Below are positions 1 through 8,746 of a DNA stretch of 64,000 nt, piece by piece. Position 1 is the stretch's first letter. Each line of letters opens with the position of its first letter. A model generated the notes under the pieces. It was not told the origin of the DNA. It made no database searches and was given only the letters and a program-made list of their open reading frames with translations. Position numbers and translations under genes: made by a program. The stretch is from CAIYOL01 sp964494805 (GTDB lineage Bacteria; Planctomycetota; Phycisphaerae; Sedimentisphaerales; Anaerobacaceae), in assembly GCA_964494805.1 (NCBI GenBank), contig CAZBST010000003.1, forward strand, positions 202,842 through 266,841. The letters run 5' to 3'.

Positions 1-24
1 AATTTATCAAAAGGCCATCAAAAT

Positions 25-1095
25 ATGTACATGAGGTACGCACTACTTAAGTCGCCATACAAGATTTCAATCAGGCAGGAGGAAGTCCCTTCGCCGGATG
101 AAAACCAGATAAGAATTAAAAGTGCCTTTTGCGGAATCTGCGGGACAGACAGGATTATGGCCAGAAAAGGTGTTAAACGGTGGTCCCGTTTCGGCCATGA
201 GATTTCTGGAACTATCGATAAGGTAGGTAAAAATGTTGAAGGATTCAAGCCCCGCCAAAAGGTCTCAATAAAACCTGGTGCTCCCTGTGGTGTCTGTTCA
301 TTTTGTGCAAGCGGTCTTTATAGGAAATGTTCAAATATAGTCGTTGCAGAAGGCGGTTTTTCAGAATATCTGGTTGTTGACCCCAGGTCAGTTGCAACCG
401 CTAGCGAGGAGGCGGAGCTTAAAAGCCTGTCATTGACCGAGCCGCTTAATGTTGCACTTGATATTCTTCAAACGGCACAGGTGCAAAAAGGTGATTCGAT
501 AATCCTTTTTGGCCCTGGGCTGATAGGCCTTCTTGCGCTTTATGTTGCAAGATCCAGAGGAGCCCGGCCCATTGCACTTATCGGCAGAAATTTTTACAAG
601 CATCTTGAGCCCCATCAGAAAAATCTGGATGCACCTTTTATCAAATATGACCCGAACACCGGATTTTTCAAATCTGCCCCAGAGTCGGATCTGGCAACTC
701 CATTGCATGAGGTATTGTCGCAAAGAGCGATTTCGAGACTCGTTGTCATTCATACAGCCCCTCCTCACTTTATTGCCCAATATGCCTCTTTTTTGCCGTA
801 CGAAACAACTATTGTCAATATAGGGCTTGCATCTGAATCGGGATTTGTTAGAATACGGTTAGATATGCGTGAGCTTATGTATAGGCGAATCAGCCTGCTA
901 TCTTCTTTCGCAGTGCCATCGCTCTTTTTTAGTGAGGCTATTGAGTATTTATCGAACGGCTTAATTAATAGTGAGCTCTTTATCGATAAAGTTATTAAGT
1001 TGGAGCAATTGCAGAGAGAAATAAGGCCGTTTAAATCCGGCAGAAAAAACCTAAAAGTTGTCGTCGAACTGGACGGAACCGGAAAAAGACAATGA
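25..1095 (+). CDS. Zinc-binding alcohol dehydrogenase-like protein (MDR family)
   Basis: Medium-chain dehydrogenase/reductase of 356 residues. An early CGICGTD segment and GHE (near residue 58) match the catalytic-zinc part of the family. A CX2CX2CX7C block near residues 92-106 is the structural-zinc lobe, and FGPGLIGLLA near 163 is the Rossmann nucleotide-binding loop. Family members oxidise or reduce alcohols and sugars with NAD(P). Beside glycosyltransferases and a polysaccharide exporter, a polyol or sugar-precursor substrate is likely, but the sequence does not identify it. ATG at 25 follows an AAAAGG, and a second ATG at 31 is possible. The frame is open to the window edge, so an upstream start cannot be excluded. 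Its stop overlaps the next start (ATGA), which indicates translational coupling. Confidence 0.85.
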   Translation: MYMRYALLKSPYKISIRQEEVPSPDENQIRIKSAFCGICGTDRIMARKGVKRWSRFGHEISGTIDKVGKNVEGFKPRQKVSIKPGAPCGVCSFCASGLYRKCSNIVVAEGGFSEYLVVDPRSVATASEEAELKSLSLTEPLNVALDILQTAQVQKGDSIILFGPGLIGLLALYVARSRGARPIALIGRNFYKHLEPHQKNLDAPFIKYDPNTGFFKSAPESDLATPLHEVLSQRAISRLVVIHTAPPHFIAQYASFLPYETTIVNIGLASESGFVRIRLDMRELMYRRISLLSSFAVPSLFFSEAIEYLSNGLINSELFIDKVIKLEQLQREIRPFKSGRKNLKVVVELDGTGKRQ

Positions 1096-2333
1096 AAATC
1101 GGATTTTTTACTCCCCGATATTATCCTGTTCACGGGGGGACGGAAGAGTATGTTCAACAGATGGCTGAGTACTGCATCGGCCAGGGTGATTCTGTCCACG
1201 TCCATACCACCACGGCTTATGCTCTTCAAGCTCTCATTTCTCCGGGCTATGACCAGCTTCCTTCAGGCGAGAAAACCATAAACGGCATTTGTGTTTCAAG
1301 GCATAAAGTATCCCACGTACCTTTTCGTCGCTACTGGGGCAATCTGCCATATCGATTGAATTTGCTGCCTCAAAAATACAAAGGTTATGTGAATCCCGCC
1401 ACTCCGGTCGTTCCTTCCATGTTGAAGCTAAAGCTGGATTACGACTTAATACATTCGGGAGCGTTTCCATACGACTTCGTAAATCTTACGGCCCTTAGGC
1501 TTGCAGAGCGAAACAACATTCCTTTTGTCATTACTCCTTCTTTGCACTTAGGAGACCTTGAGGATCCAAACGACTCCATCAGACCTTACTATACACAACC
1601 ATATCAAATCGATGTAATAAAAAGCGCCGAAGGATGCATTGTTCAAAGCAGCGTAGAGAAAGAGTTCCTGATTGGAAAAGGGGTAAGGGAGGACAAACTG
1701 CATCTGGTCGCCCAGGGGATTAACTGTGAGGACTTTGAAGACCATAATCCGGAGATCTTCAGAAAAAAGTATAGTATTCCCAAAGATGCTTTTGTGATTG
1801 GCCATTTGGGAAATTTGAGTTTTGAAAAGGGTTCAATCGACCTCCACCGGACATTTACACGTTTGAGAAAGGAATACCGTGACATATACCTGGTTTATGC
1901 AGGAGCTACGATGGATTCCTGGGAGAAGTATATTTCATCATGTCCGAAAGATTCAAATTTCAGAAATATGGGGGTAATCAATCATAAAACAAAGGAGGAG
2001 TTTTTCAGCTCGATAGATTGTTTCTGTCTGCCATCTCGAGTTGAGGCCTTCGGAATCGTTTTTCTGGAAGCGTGGCGATATGGAAAGCCGGTTCTGGGGT
2101 ATAGAGCCGGTGGCATACCGGATGTTATTGATAACGGTAATGACGGTTTTGTTGTGAAAGCAAGCAATCCTGACGAATTGGCCGAAAAAATAATTCTTTT
2201 ATATAAATCGCCCGAGTTGGCCCAGGCAATGGGGAATAAGGGATACGGGAAACTTGGCCGGAAATACCGTTTAGACGATATTAATCGAAAGCGTTACGAA
2301 ATATTTCAAACATTGGCTAAAAATGGGCGTTAG
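1092..2333 (+). CDS. Glycosyltransferase family 4 (GT-B fold)
   Basis: 413-residue GT4-type retaining glycosyltransferase. The N-terminus shows the glycine loop (YPVHGGTEEYV) of the acceptor-binding domain. The C-terminal half has the family pattern: HLGNLSFEKG linker strand, then LPSRVEAFGIVFLEAWRYGKPVLG with the EX7E pair, and GGIPDVI for nucleotide-sugar binding. It should add a sugar to a lipid-linked glycan on the cytoplasmic face of the membrane. It starts inside the stop of the dehydrogenase (ATGA) and ends three bases before the ABC permease, so it belongs to the same export operon. Donor and linkage cannot be read from the sequence. Confidence 0.9.
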   Translation: MKIGFFTPRYYPVHGGTEEYVQQMAEYCIGQGDSVHVHTTTAYALQALISPGYDQLPSGEKTINGICVSRHKVSHVPFRRYWGNLPYRLNLLPQKYKGYVNPATPVVPSMLKLKLDYDLIHSGAFPYDFVNLTALRLAERNNIPFVITPSLHLGDLEDPNDSIRPYYTQPYQIDVIKSAEGCIVQSSVEKEFLIGKGVREDKLHLVAQGINCEDFEDHNPEIFRKKYSIPKDAFVIGHLGNLSFEKGSIDLHRTFTRLRKEYRDIYLVYAGATMDSWEKYISSCPKDSNFRNMGVINHKTKEEFFSSIDCFCLPSRVEAFGIVFLEAWRYGKPVLGYRAGGIPDVIDNGNDGFVVKASNPDELAEKIILLYKSPELAQAMGNKGYGKLGRKYRLDDINRKRYEIFQTLAKNGR

Positions 2334-2336
2334 TTA

Positions 2337-3179
2337 ATGATTGAAGTAAAAGACAGCCCTGTAAAGACGCTTGTCAACCCAGTGCATATAATCCGCTCTT
2401 TGTATTCAAACAGGGAGCTAATTTTGCAGTTTACGAGTCGTGAGGTCTCAGGGAAATACAAAGGCTCATATCTGGGAATATTATGGTCTTTCATAACGCC
2501 ACTAATTATGCTGTGCATTTATACTTTTGTCTTCAGTTTTATTTTCAAAGTCAGATGGGGTCTTGAATCTTCTGAAGGTAAATTACAATTTGCTTTTATT
2601 TTATTTTGTGGTTTAACTATCTTTAACATATTCAGTGAATGCGTTACAAGGGCACCTTTTTTAATAATCGGCAATCCAAGTTATGTTAAGAAGGTGGTTT
2701 TTCCTGTTGAAATACTGCCTATAAGTGTATTGGGGGCTGCTTTGGTACATTATTTGGTCAGTTTAGCCGTTTTAATAGCAGGTGTTTCTGTGTTTATAGG
2801 GCTTCCTTCAATACACGTATTGCTGCTTCCCCTTATATTGCTGCCGTTGTCTCTTACATGCCTTGGCTTATCATGGTTTTTGGCATCTTTAGGGGTTTTT
2901 ATACGAGACATCGGAGCCAGTATAAGTTTATTTACACAAATATTGCTTTTCTTAACTCCTATTTTTTACCCCCTCTCTGCCATACCCCGAAAGTATCAGG
3001 TTTTTATCAAATTAAACATTTTGTCGTTTTTTGTAGAGGGGGCTCGGGATATTATTATTTTTAAAAGGACCTTTAGTTGGCAATGGTGGTTGGCCTCTAT
3101 GGTTGGTTCACTGGCTGTTTTTCTGGCAGGTTATGTTTGGTTTATGAAATCCAAAAAGACATTTGCAGACGTGGTTTGA
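2337..3179 (+). CDS. wzm: ABC-2 type polysaccharide export permease (Wzm/KpsM/TagG family)
   Basis: 280-residue membrane protein with six predicted hydrophobic segments. The N-terminal cytoplasmic stretch SREVSGKYKGSYLGILW is the signature of polysaccharide ABC-2 permeases. The C-terminal part contains FLTPIFYPLSAIP, also typical. It would form the channel through which an undecaprenyl-linked O-antigen or capsule chain crosses the inner membrane, with the ATPase encoded immediately downstream. Its TGA overlaps the ATG of that ATPase (TGATG). Length and order (permease then ATPase) fit the Wzm-Wzt pair. The symbol is assigned by family, not orthology. Confidence 0.9.
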   Translation: MIEVKDSPVKTLVNPVHIIRSLYSNRELILQFTSREVSGKYKGSYLGILWSFITPLIMLCIYTFVFSFIFKVRWGLESSEGKLQFAFILFCGLTIFNIFSECVTRAPFLIIGNPSYVKKVVFPVEILPISVLGAALVHYLVSLAVLIAGVSVFIGLPSIHVLLLPLILLPLSLTCLGLSWFLASLGVFIRDIGASISLFTQILLFLTPIFYPLSAIPRKYQVFIKLNILSFFVEGARDIIIFKRTFSWQWWLASMVGSLAVFLAGYVWFMKSKKTFADVV

Positions 3180-4447
3180 TGAATGAGTTAGCAATATCAG
3201 TTAAAGGTGTTTCCAAGCGATACGAGATTTACGAAAAGCCTATCGACAGGCTCAAGCAATCCCTGTTCCGCGGCAGAAAACAGTTTTACAGGGAATTCTG
3301 GGCCTTAAAAGACATTTCTTTTGACCTGTCCAAAGGCAAAGTGCTCGGAATTATAGGGATGAACGGCGCTGGAAAGAGCACCTTACTGCAGGTTCTGGCG
3401 AAGGTGCTGCACCCAACCTCAGGAAAAGTTACAGTCGGAGGAAATGTAATGTCGCTGCTTGAGCTGGGCAGTGGGTTCAATGCCGAATTTACAGGCAGAG
3501 AGAACATCTATTATTACGGCATGTTAATGGGACAGACGAAAAAGCAAATAGAAACGAATATCGACAAAATAATTGATTTTGCCGACATCGGCGATTTTAT
3601 AGACCAGCCTATCAAAACATATTCTGCCGGAATGATTATGCGCCTTGCTTTTTCCGTCATAACAAACAGTAACCCTGATATACTGCTTATTGACGAGGTT
3701 ATGGCTGTAGGTGATATCAATTTTCAGATGAAATGCATGCGGTGGATGCAGGATTTTTCGGCTCAGGGTGGCACGATTTGTATTGTAAGCCACGACCTAA
3801 ACTTAATAGCCAACAAGTCCGACCATGTAATCCTGCTGAAAAATGGATGCATCGACAAAGCGGGCCAGCCACGGGAAGTCGTTCAAAAATTCCGATACGA
3901 GGTGTTCGAGTGTAAGCCGCAAGTTGATAACACTTGGATAAAAGACCGGTCTCATATCAAACAAAAGGGAACAATTGCCCCTGCAACACCAAGGAGAGGA
4001 AACGGCAAAGCCCTAGTAACCAGAACTTTGGTAAATGGGCACGAACTAACTGAGGAAGTTTTCTTAAAGCAGCAAGAGCCGGTCGAGGTTGAAATCGAAG
4101 CTGTTTTTTCCGAACCGTTCAAAGATTATTCATTCTGTCTCGCTATTGTAACTTCAAAAGGTGCTGATATATTTACCATTTCGTCTAGGCTTACGGAAAT
4201 CTCTCATCCACCTATTATACCGGACGAACCAATTACGTGCTATATGAAGGTTAACCCAAATTTGGGGCCTGGAGAATACTACATACAGGTGGGCCTTGCA
4301 AATGTGCAAAGCAAAGCAGCTGCAGAACTACTTGATGTTATAGATACACATACAAAACTAACAGTCTTGGGAACATCACAAAATTTCGGCATTGTCGATT
4401 TTCCGTATACGATTAATTTCCCCATTAACTGTCCATTACGAAAATAA
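3179..4447 (+). CDS. wzt: Polysaccharide ABC transporter ATP-binding protein with C-terminal cargo domain (Wzt-like)
   Basis: 422-residue ATPase from the ATG at 3179, which overlaps the permease stop; the frame is open upstream to 3077, but that extension lies within the permease gene. Walker A is GMNGAGKST (about residue 60), the signature region contains YSAGMIMRLAF, and Walker B is ILLIDEVMAVGD (about 168). After the roughly 240-residue nucleotide-binding domain comes a beta-rich C-terminal domain of about 160 residues, like the Wzt carbohydrate-binding domain. In E. coli O8/O9a that domain recognises the methylated or phosphorylated non-reducing end of the chain before export. A methyltransferase follows directly, which agrees with a capping-dependent mechanism. 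Confidence 0.9.
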   Translation: MNELAISVKGVSKRYEIYEKPIDRLKQSLFRGRKQFYREFWALKDISFDLSKGKVLGIIGMNGAGKSTLLQVLAKVLHPTSGKVTVGGNVMSLLELGSGFNAEFTGRENIYYYGMLMGQTKKQIETNIDKIIDFADIGDFIDQPIKTYSAGMIMRLAFSVITNSNPDILLIDEVMAVGDINFQMKCMRWMQDFSAQGGTICIVSHDLNLIANKSDHVILLKNGCIDKAGQPREVVQKFRYEVFECKPQVDNTWIKDRSHIKQKGTIAPATPRRGNGKALVTRTLVNGHELTEEVFLKQQEPVEVEIEAVFSEPFKDYSFCLAIVTSKGADIFTISSRLTEISHPPIIPDEPITCYMKVNPNLGPGEYYIQVGLANVQSKAAAELLDVIDTHTKLTVLGTSQNFGIVDFPYTINFPINCPLRK

Positions 4448-4456
4448 TGAAATATC

Positions 4457-5170
4457 ATGCTGCTGAGAAATAAAACCAACATCACCACACTTGAAGAACT
4501 GACAGATTCATACGACAGGTTATATCAAGGCTTTTTGAGGGAACACTCAACCAAGCTCGAAGCCGAGTTCATGCTAAGCCTGATTAAACCGGAATCGGGA
4601 CGGACGCTGCTGGACGTATCCTGCGGGAAAGGGGATTTGGTAGCCATGGCATGTAAAAAAGGTTTAAATGCCGTTGGAATTGAATTGTCGGGCAAAGCTC
4701 TGGAGCTTGCCAAAAAACAATATCCTGACTGTGAGTACATTCGGGCAGATGCCGAAAATCTGCCATTTGAAGATAATGCCTTCGATTACGTGATGAACCT
4801 GGGCAGTCTCGAGCACTATCTAAATCCGGAAAAAGGATGCAAGGAAATGGCCCGAGTCCTCAAAGATGACGGAACAGCAGTAATCCTTCTTCCTAACAGC
4901 CATGATATTATAACAATCTACCATGTTTATCGTTTGGGTACAGGCCCAAATGATATGCAGGATTACGAGAGATTCGCATCGCGGAAAGAATGGCACAATT
5001 TTCTCGAAGAGCACGGTTTTGAGGTTATTGAAACCCACAAATTTGACCGAAAACTGCCAGCTAAGCCTTTTGCGTGGTTTAGCTTTTTTTACAATTTATT
5101 TATCGGCAGGATACCACTAAATTTGTCTCGTGTTTTTATATTCGTTTGTCATAAGAAAAAACATGAATAA
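4457..5170 (+). CDS. Class I SAM-dependent methyltransferase
   Basis: 237-residue methyltransferase with motif I LLDVSCGKGDL (glycine-rich SAM loop), an acidic residue at the end of strand 2 (GIEL), a YIRADAENLPF motif II and NLGSLEHY as motif III/post-I. This matches the Methyltransf_11/25 type used for small molecules and sugars. It follows the Wzt-like ATPase with a cargo domain, so it is a good candidate for the enzyme that methylates the growing or terminal sugar. The 3' end overlaps the next gene's likely start by 8 bases. Confidence 0.85.
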   Translation: MLLRNKTNITTLEELTDSYDRLYQGFLREHSTKLEAEFMLSLIKPESGRTLLDVSCGKGDLVAMACKKGLNAVGIELSGKALELAKKQYPDCEYIRADAENLPFEDNAFDYVMNLGSLEHYLNPEKGCKEMARVLKDDGTAVILLPNSHDIITIYHVYRLGTGPNDMQDYERFASRKEWHNFLEEHGFEVIETHKFDRKLPAKPFAWFSFFYNLFIGRIPLNLSRVFIFVCHKKKHE

Positions 5171-7391
5171 TACCATTAGAATAGGTTTTCATCTTGTATT
5201 AAATGCAGTGGATATCAGTTACTACTACCCATTAGCTTTTTCGTATTTGAAATCCTATTTAGAAGCATACTTAGGGCACTCCTTTGAAGCAGTATTGTTA
5301 AACTCTCTGGAATCTTCCATTGCAGACGCTGTTGATATCTTATGTCTCTCCGTTTATTCACAGGACTTTGACGACGCTAAAATCATCACCGACAAATTTA
5401 AAAAGCTCAACTCAAACCTTATAATTATACTTGGTGGCCAACATATAACACACTTTCCCGAAACTCTGCCTGTATCCGTTGACGTAGGTGTCATCGGTGA
5501 AGGGGAGATAACGTTCCTGGAGCTGATGAGACTATACGCCAAAGATAAAAAGTTAGCTCCTGAAGCCCTAAAGTCGATTGACGGCCTTGTTTTCCGCGAT
5601 TCTTCAGGACGACTGATTCAAACGGAACCACGACAGTTGATAGAAAATTTAGATACCCTCGCACTGCCGGACCGTGATTGTTATCCTGATGACAAGGCCC
5701 CCTACCTGTTTACGTCGAGGGGATGTCCCTACAGATGTACATTTTGTTCCTCGAGCGAGTATTGGAAAAAAGTACGATACTTCTCCGCTGAGTATGTATG
5801 TAACGACATTAAAAACATCTGTCGAAAAAAAACCGACCTGAAACTGCTTGGGATCTGGGATGACTTATTTGTAGATAATCGAACCCGATTAAGGGAAATA
5901 AGAGATATTTTGCACAATGATGGAATTTTCCAGAATGCCAGTTTTGAGATGGCATGTCAGATAAGAGCACATTTGGTAGATGAAGATTTGTGTAAACTAC
6001 TACAGCAGCTACACATCACTTCTGTAAGCTTCGGGTTCGAATCAGTATCCGACAAATTCCTCAGTATGCTCAAACCCACAGCGACGGTGCAAAATAATTT
6101 GGACGCTCTCGAATTACTTAAAAGGTTTAATTTGCCGGTATGTTGCTCTTTTATCATAGCGGTGCCCGGTGAGACGGAAAAAGATGTAAGGAACACGTAC
6201 GAGTTGATACTGGACCTTATGTCGCAGGATAAACTGGTGGAGCCACACGTTAATTTTCTAATGCCTATGCCAAACACTATCTTCTGGAAGGAAGCCGAAA
6301 AAAAAGGACTCATTGACGTAAAGAATATGCGGTGGTCTCGGCTGCGCTATTTCTGCAACTTCAGAGATTCAATATACAAATCTCCAAAGGAATGGGCATC
6401 GACTCGGCTCAAAAATAACAGCATATATCTAAATGAAGATTATCTCAAAGAGGAAAGATTACTTGAATTGATTGTCCACTATGAGAATAAAATTATCAGG
6501 GAAATGGAGGAAAGGAGAGCGCAAGCAAGACCTCCTTACCCGCATTATGTCTATATAGACCTTGCAGACAAAAACAATGCTCATACTCTTATGATTGATA
6601 AGGTCGGGGATGGCAGTTGTGTGCTCGAATGCGGCTCTTTGGGCGGACACACGACGCGAATTCTTGCGCAAAAAAAGTGCACCGTAGACTGCCTTGAGAT
6701 AGATAAAACCGTAGCATATATGGCGTATCAATTTGCAAGACGCGTTTACGTCGCAGATTCGGAGGACGCCAATTTCCTGAAAACCCTCGAAAATTCCAGT
6801 TACGATTTTATTATATGCGGCGACATATTAGAACATTTAAAGCGTCCAGCCGACTGTCTGATGCTGCTTAAGGAAAAACTAAAGCCGGATGGTAAAATAA
6901 TTGTCTCTATCCCAAATGTTACTCATGGGAGCATAAGGCTTAAATTATTAAAAGGTAGATTTGAATATGAACAAAGCGGTTTGCTCGATCGCTCCCACCT
7001 GAAATTTTTCGATTTTTATTCTATGGTTGACCTTTTTAATAATGCCAAATTGCATATCGATTCTCTTGATGTTGTTAGGATTCCTCTTGAATATCCAATG
7101 GCTAATATCGACCTTTCTGAATACAAAGCCGCCGTAATCGAAGAAATTAAACAAGACCCAACATCTGACGTTTTTCAATACGTCATTTGTATAAGTAATA
7201 TGACCAGTTTAAATGATATAAATAACGCAGATTTACTCTACAACCAGCTTTTTCCTCCTTCTGCCGCACCTATACCTATTGCAGCTTGTGTTCCGCATAA
7301 ACATTCTCCAGCAGCTAATAAATCGGTATTATCCAAAATCAAAGAGCAAATAAACAGTTTAATTTGCTCTCTTACAAAAAAGGAAAAATGA
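5163..7391 (+). CDS. B12-binding radical SAM protein fused to a C-terminal methyltransferase
   Basis: About 742 residues from the ATG at 5163. The frame is open to an upstream ATG at 5130, but that lies well inside the preceding gene. Residues 1-140 form a cobalamin-binding-like Rossmann domain (LGGQHIT, GVIGEGE). The radical SAM cluster is a canonical CX3CX2C in SRGCPYRCTFCSS near residue 188. Near residues 470-690 is a separate class I methyltransferase domain: VLECGSLGGHTTR (motif I), ICGDILEHL and PDGKIIVSIPNVTHG. B12 radical SAM enzymes methylate unactivated carbon or phosphorus, so the fusion combines radical and polar methyl transfer in one chain. In this locus a modified sugar or lipid carrier is the likely target. 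Substrate unknown. Confidence 0.85.
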   Translation: MNNTIRIGFHLVLNAVDISYYYPLAFSYLKSYLEAYLGHSFEAVLLNSLESSIADAVDILCLSVYSQDFDDAKIITDKFKKLNSNLIIILGGQHITHFPETLPVSVDVGVIGEGEITFLELMRLYAKDKKLAPEALKSIDGLVFRDSSGRLIQTEPRQLIENLDTLALPDRDCYPDDKAPYLFTSRGCPYRCTFCSSSEYWKKVRYFSAEYVCNDIKNICRKKTDLKLLGIWDDLFVDNRTRLREIRDILHNDGIFQNASFEMACQIRAHLVDEDLCKLLQQLHITSVSFGFESVSDKFLSMLKPTATVQNNLDALELLKRFNLPVCCSFIIAVPGETEKDVRNTYELILDLMSQDKLVEPHVNFLMPMPNTIFWKEAEKKGLIDVKNMRWSRLRYFCNFRDSIYKSPKEWASTRLKNNSIYLNEDYLKEERLLELIVHYENKIIREMEERRAQARPPYPHYVYIDLADKNNAHTLMIDKVGDGSCVLECGSLGGHTTRILAQKKCTVDCLEIDKTVAYMAYQFARRVYVADSEDANFLKTLENSSYDFIICGDILEHLKRPADCLMLLKEKLKPDGKIIVSIPNVTHGSIRLKLLKGRFEYEQSGLLDRSHLKFFDFYSMVDLFNNAKLHIDSLDVVRIPLEYPMANIDLSEYKAAVIEEIKQDPTSDVFQYVICISNMTSLNDINNADLLYNQLFPPSAAPIPIAACVPHKHSPAANKSVLSKIKEQINSLICSLTKKEK

Positions 7392-8693
7392 ATGTCTTTC
7401 AGTACAGCATTATTAAAGTTGCATTCCCAAAAAGGCAGACTTGAAAGGGCCAAAGCAGTTTTTGAATTGATTGTCAAGAAGACCTCGAAGTACAAACTTG
7501 CATCCTCTTTCTTACGAAAAACAAACAGCTTGCTAAGTTTGCCACCTAATCACAACTCGCTGGACATAAACGCGGTGGAAAATAAACAGTTAAATGAGAA
7601 GGAAAGGGACAATTGTGAACTACATTTGAATTCAACCCCACAGGTACTGGAGATTGGCACCACAAGTGTATGCAACGTTACTCCCCCCTGTGTCCAATGT
7701 CCTAAGCATGTTAATCCAAAACCGGGGGACGCACATCATATCCCCAAGGATTATATTAAAAGAATCGCGCCATTTATTCGCAGAAGTGTTTGGCTTTCAT
7801 TACACGGCTTTGGAGAACCGCTAACGTGTCCTTATTTATTCGATATATTAAAGTACGTAGAGTACGATAATACAGTAAGGTATTTTTGCACAAATGGTTT
7901 ATTACTAACAAGAGAGATTAGAGAAAAAATTTTATCCAATAAAATAAGTAATATTAGTTTCTCTTTGGATGCAGCGACCGCTGAGACATACAAAAAGATA
8001 AGACACCACGACTTCGGAGGAGTAATCAGAAACATAAAAGATTTGGTCAACGAACGCAATGCAAGAGGGCTCAAAGTACCTGTTATATCAATCAACATGA
8101 CCCTTATGCGCGAAAACATCAAAGAAGTGCCGGAATTTATCAGACTGGCAAAGCAATTAGATGCAAACGTACACCTCTACCATTTAATTAAAGGACCTTC
8201 ATATCGATACAAATGGTTTGATTATGAATCCCAGCATTGCTCAAATGAGCCTAAAATTCATGATTTGTATGTTGAAGAAGCATTCAAGGTTGCAGAGGAA
8301 ACAGGGGTAGAAGTTATTTTCATTGGCAAACGGAGCCTCCTTAAGAAAAATCCTGAAATATTCAGCATAAAAATTCCTTCTGATAATCAGCCGGATAATC
8401 ATCGGAAGATTTCGAATGGAATATATACCCCAATCAAGATTGGTGGAAAACGCTTCTTCTGCGACTTGCCCTGGAATCACTTGTCAATTGATGAAGATGG
8501 CAGTGTACGCAGTTGTTGCTGGCAGGCAGCTTCTCTTGGCAATCTAAAGACATCCTCAATCTGGGAAATTTGGAATGGTAAAATTATCAAGGAAATAAGA
8601 AAATCAACTGCCGAAGGAATTCCTCACCCTATCTGTAATTACAAAAACTCTGAATGTCCCTATGTTTTAGCTTTCACTTCTTTAGATAAGTAG
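7392..8693 (+). CDS. Radical SAM/SPASM protein with unusual CX5CX2C cluster motif
   Basis: 433 residues. The cluster-binding loop near residues 94-102 reads VCNVTPPCVQC, i.e. CX5CX2C rather than CX3CX2C. The rest of the barrel is typical: GFGEP for the GGE SAM motif, CTNGLLL, and FSLDAATAETY. A C-terminal SPASM-like domain with cysteines at CDLPW, SCCW and two further downstream (about residues 356-425) should bind auxiliary Fe-S clusters. It starts one base after the preceding stop, with AAGGA upstream. A homologue with the same variant motif lies at 17367-18626. It may modify a peptide or sugar of the surface polymer; function unknown. Confidence 0.8.
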   Translation: MSFSTALLKLHSQKGRLERAKAVFELIVKKTSKYKLASSFLRKTNSLLSLPPNHNSLDINAVENKQLNEKERDNCELHLNSTPQVLEIGTTSVCNVTPPCVQCPKHVNPKPGDAHHIPKDYIKRIAPFIRRSVWLSLHGFGEPLTCPYLFDILKYVEYDNTVRYFCTNGLLLTREIREKILSNKISNISFSLDAATAETYKKIRHHDFGGVIRNIKDLVNERNARGLKVPVISINMTLMRENIKEVPEFIRLAKQLDANVHLYHLIKGPSYRYKWFDYESQHCSNEPKIHDLYVEEAFKVAEETGVEVIFIGKRSLLKKNPEIFSIKIPSDNQPDNHRKISNGIYTPIKIGGKRFFCDLPWNHLSIDEDGSVRSCCWQAASLGNLKTSSIWEIWNGKIIKEIRKSTAEGIPHPICNYKNSECPYVLAFTSLDK

Positions 8694-8746
8694 TCATTAC
8701 AGTTGTTTCCACTAGTTCCGGTTATGAAAAACAACGCATGTTCTAA

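Noticed and set aside
6034..6043. GGTTCGAATC, a T-loop-like tRNA sequence
   Set aside because: It is inside the radical SAM gene, with no acceptor or anticodon stems around it.
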